The notes under the pieces are model-generated. The model saw only the letters and a program-made list of their open reading frames with translations. It ran no database searches and was not told the origin of the DNA. Shown piece after piece: positions 59,970 to 62,062 of a DNA stretch of 62,062 nt. Numbering within the stretch: position 1 is the stretch's first letter; every line of letters begins with the position of its first letter. This DNA comes from Entamoeba histolytica HM-1:IMSS (lineage: Eukaryota; Evosea; Mastigamoebida; Endamoebidae): the NCBI RefSeq assembly GCF_000208925.1, contig NW_001914909.1, positions 1-62,062 of the forward strand, given 5' to 3'. Made by a program: the position numbers and the translations under genes.

Positions 59970-61035
59970 ATTATGAGATGGAATAGTGTCAATAAGAGAT
60001 GAATATACCTTTGAAATGATTATAGCAATAATGAACTATGAATAAGAGAGAATGAAATATGAGAAATGTTGAAAATGAATTTGAATTGAATGTTGAAGAG
60101 ATTGTATAAATCATACTGTAAAAGAAATAATAAAAATGAATGTAATGAAATATATCAAATTATACAAAATAAGAATGAATCAACTAAATTAATAAAATAA
60201 TGAAAGAATAAATATAATGAAATATATTAATAAATGAAAATGAATAAAGTGAATAATCAATTAATTAAATACAATGATAATGAAATGATAAGAAAATAAC
60301 AAATAAATAATGAAGAATAATAATATAAAAAGAAGTGAATATAAACATTGGAATTAATGAAAGAAAATAACACATTTGTATGAAATGAACAAATTAATAA
60401 ATACATTAAATGATAGATGATGTATTATTTGTAATGATAAAATAACAAGAAATGAATAAATAAATAATAATAAATTATATTGTAAATAAGAACAAATAAA
60501 TTAAATATGAAATAATAAATGAATAATCAAATGATGTGAATAACTAAAATGAAATATAAAATAAATATAATGAAGAATGGAGAATAAAACAAGAGAATAT
60601 AATGAAAATAAACAACAGTAAAAATGAAAAAGATAAAAATGAAAAAGAATAGAAAATAAAGAAATAATCAATGTATTGAAATATGAAATAATCAATAAAA
60701 GAAAAGACATTTGTAAAGAATATAAAACAAATAATAATAAAAGACATAACAATAACATGTGATAAAAAGATAAAACCAACAATTATTAATAAAGTAGAAA
60801 TGGATAAAATTCATTAAGAGAAAATAAGACAAATTAATAGAATAAAATAATTACAATAAACAGATTATTCAATAAAGAGGTGATAAGAAATGTAAAAGAA
60901 TAAAACATTATAATTACAATTTTAACTACTAGTAAAAGATATAATGAATAATGACATGAAATATCTAATAAAATAGGGAGGAGATAATAGAGGAGAATAT
61001 AGAAATATAAAAGTACATCATAAACAATAATTTTA
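59970..61035 (+). mobile_element. decayed LINE 3' fragment
   Basis: Broken pieces of the plus-strand frames match the same retroelement family as the copy at 9888-10640. GIVSIRDEY here parallels GLMSARDEC there. MLKRLYKSYCKR and NECNEIYQIIQN parallel IIKRMKKAFCKK and NELMNIIELN. Further on, CIICNDKITRNE with a following YC pair looks like a CxxC zinc-type element, and KDITITCDKKIKPTII then NKVEMDKI looks like the end of the endonuclease domain. Many stops and frame shifts show that it is dead. It covers the part of an EhLINE ORF after the reverse transcriptase. The exact 3' end and any target duplication are not visible. Confidence 0.65.
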
Positions 61036-61511
61036 AGAGAGTGAATGAAATAATCTCAAATAAGCTGAATAAAGTAGAAAATCAATATATACTGAAACTT
61101 AATTTCTTAATTTTTAGTTAGTATTATCAATGATTCAATACAACCAATTAATGTATTACTATCCCATAACCACCTTAAAAAATCTATAGAAATATTAAGA
61201 TAAATCAGTGCAAATCAAAAAAGAGTGTAGGAAGAATGAAAATAAAAAATCAACATTTAAAATATCATCTTATTAAGTTTTTAATATCCATTGTATTTAA
61301 TTAATTCAATAACACAATCAAACACATTAAAAGATTATTTTTAGTTCAAACCCCCATAAGTCATATCAAAGTTAATTAACAAATATTCTGTACATCATCA
61401 AATAATTCTCATAAAATTATTCTTTTTTCCTCTATTATTTTTTAAACTTCTTTTCTTTAAGAAAAATAAGAAAAACTAAAATTTTAGAAGGGTTAAGTAG
61501 AATAGTTCAAC
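61036..61511. other. intergenic, promoter of CCDC25-like gene
   Basis: 476 bp of AT-rich sequence with no coding frame. AGAAGGGTTAAG (61487-61498), a partial copy of the GGGTT motif, lies 14-25 nt before the ATG at 61512. Confidence 0.45.
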
Positions 61512-62062
61512 ATGGTTTTTACTTATTTGATTCGAGGGGATTATCTTGTTTATGTTGGAATTGACAAATATGAGAATGAAGAACTTATCAAATATGCACT
61601 TCCTAATGACTTATGGTTTCATGTTGACAGTGAATCATCAGCACATGTTTATCTCCGAATGAAAGATGGAGACACAATCGAAACTCTTCCAGACGAAGCA
61701 TTGGAAGATTGTTGTCAATTAGTCAAATCAAGAAGTATTAAAGGATGCAAATTACGTAGTGTTAATATTGTGTATACACCAGCAAGTAATTTAAAAAAGA
61801 CAAATGGAATGGACATAGGACAAGTTGGATTTCATCAAGAGAAATTAAGAAAACTTAGAAAAGTTATTAAAGACAATTCTATTGTTAATAGAATTGAAAA
61901 AACAAAACAAGAAAAAACATTAGAAGAACATAAGAAAGATTGGTTTGATTATCAAAAAGAACTAAAGTCACTTCGTGCTAAAGAATATCAAGAAAGAGTT
62001 TGTTTAGTTCATGACTAATTTACTAATCAAATATTTATTATCACAGAAACAAAAAGAAGCTG
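61512..62062 (+). CDS. CCDC25-like NFACT-R protein, 3' cut by window
   Basis: Exon 1 is 61512-61997 (162 residues). The GTTTGT intron at 61998-62046 ends CACAG, and exon 2 begins at 62047 with KQKEA and runs off the window. The protein matches CCDC25 from the start: [39 protein letters not shown], then [20 protein letters not shown]. This is the NFACT-R (DUF814) domain, followed by a charged helix. In animals CCDC25 binds NET/extracellular DNA at the surface, but the conserved role is nuclear or cytosolic and poorly known; do not transfer the surface role. Reading through the intron would give a false short C-terminus (VCLVHD). Confidence 0.92.

Overview
The window looks like a scaffold from the nuclear genome of an Entamoeba species of the histolytica/dispar/nuttalli type. 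The evidence is a very AT-rich sequence with short intergenic spaces, and seven short introns (44-85 nt) that mostly begin GTTTGT and end TAG. GAACT boxes sit just upstream of many start codons, and there are two decayed non-LTR retrotransposon pieces and families typical of this genus (FYVE-RhoGEF, transmembrane TKL kinase, TLDc proteins, gelsolin/villin relatives). Species assignment is inference. A run of 100 N marks an assembly gap at 34198-34297. I see no rRNA, tRNA, CRISPR array or bacterial-type operon.

Layout. 0.9-7.3 kb: a secreted lysine-rich protein, UDP-N-acetylglucosamine pyrophosphorylase, a three-exon Rab GTPase, and an 881-residue repeat-bearing surface protein. 7.5-11.5 kb: a DH-PH-FYVE exchange factor, an E/K-rich coiled-coil protein and a LINE fragment. 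11.6-26.1 kb: a DDT/WHIM-like chromatin protein, then four same-strand genes of cytoskeletal type: a coiled-coil gelsolin-headpiece protein, an LRR-gelsolin-headpiece protein, a two-LIM protein and an ASPM-like CH/IQ protein. 26.2-32.1 kb: a secreted LCAT-like acyltransferase, a receptor-like pseudokinase, and a winged-helix-like protein whose 5' exon is unresolved.

32.3-35.4 kb is gene-poor, with the gap and a broken TLDc gene. 35.4-46.7 kb: RNase P/MRP subunit Pop4/Rpp29, M18 aspartyl aminopeptidase, a membrane-tailed glycoside-hydrolase-like protein, TCTP, a coiled-coil protein, U5 GTPase Snu114 and an unknown gene. 46.7-58.7 kb is dense in RNA and trafficking genes: Rrp6, a Qa-SNARE, eL40 (unfused), a BTB protein, Prp28, eS28, a Nup93-like nucleoporin and a TLDc-like protein. 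58.8 kb to the end: a divergent small GTPase, a second LINE remnant and the start of a CCDC25-like gene.

How the genes fit together. They are independently transcribed and do not form operons, but themes recur: actin/spindle proteins (13.4-26.1 kb), splicing and RNA decay (Snu114, Prp28, Rrp6, Rpp29), and vesicle traffic or signalling (two small GTPases, a Qa-SNARE, a RhoGEF-FYVE, a TM kinase). The most distinctive items are the headpiece-bearing flightless-like protein beside its coiled-coil paralogue, the HNN/DYR receptor pseudokinase, the small GTPases with altered G motifs, the unfused short eL40, and a recurring AAAAGGGTTTT-type promoter motif. I did not find a clearly new multi-gene system.
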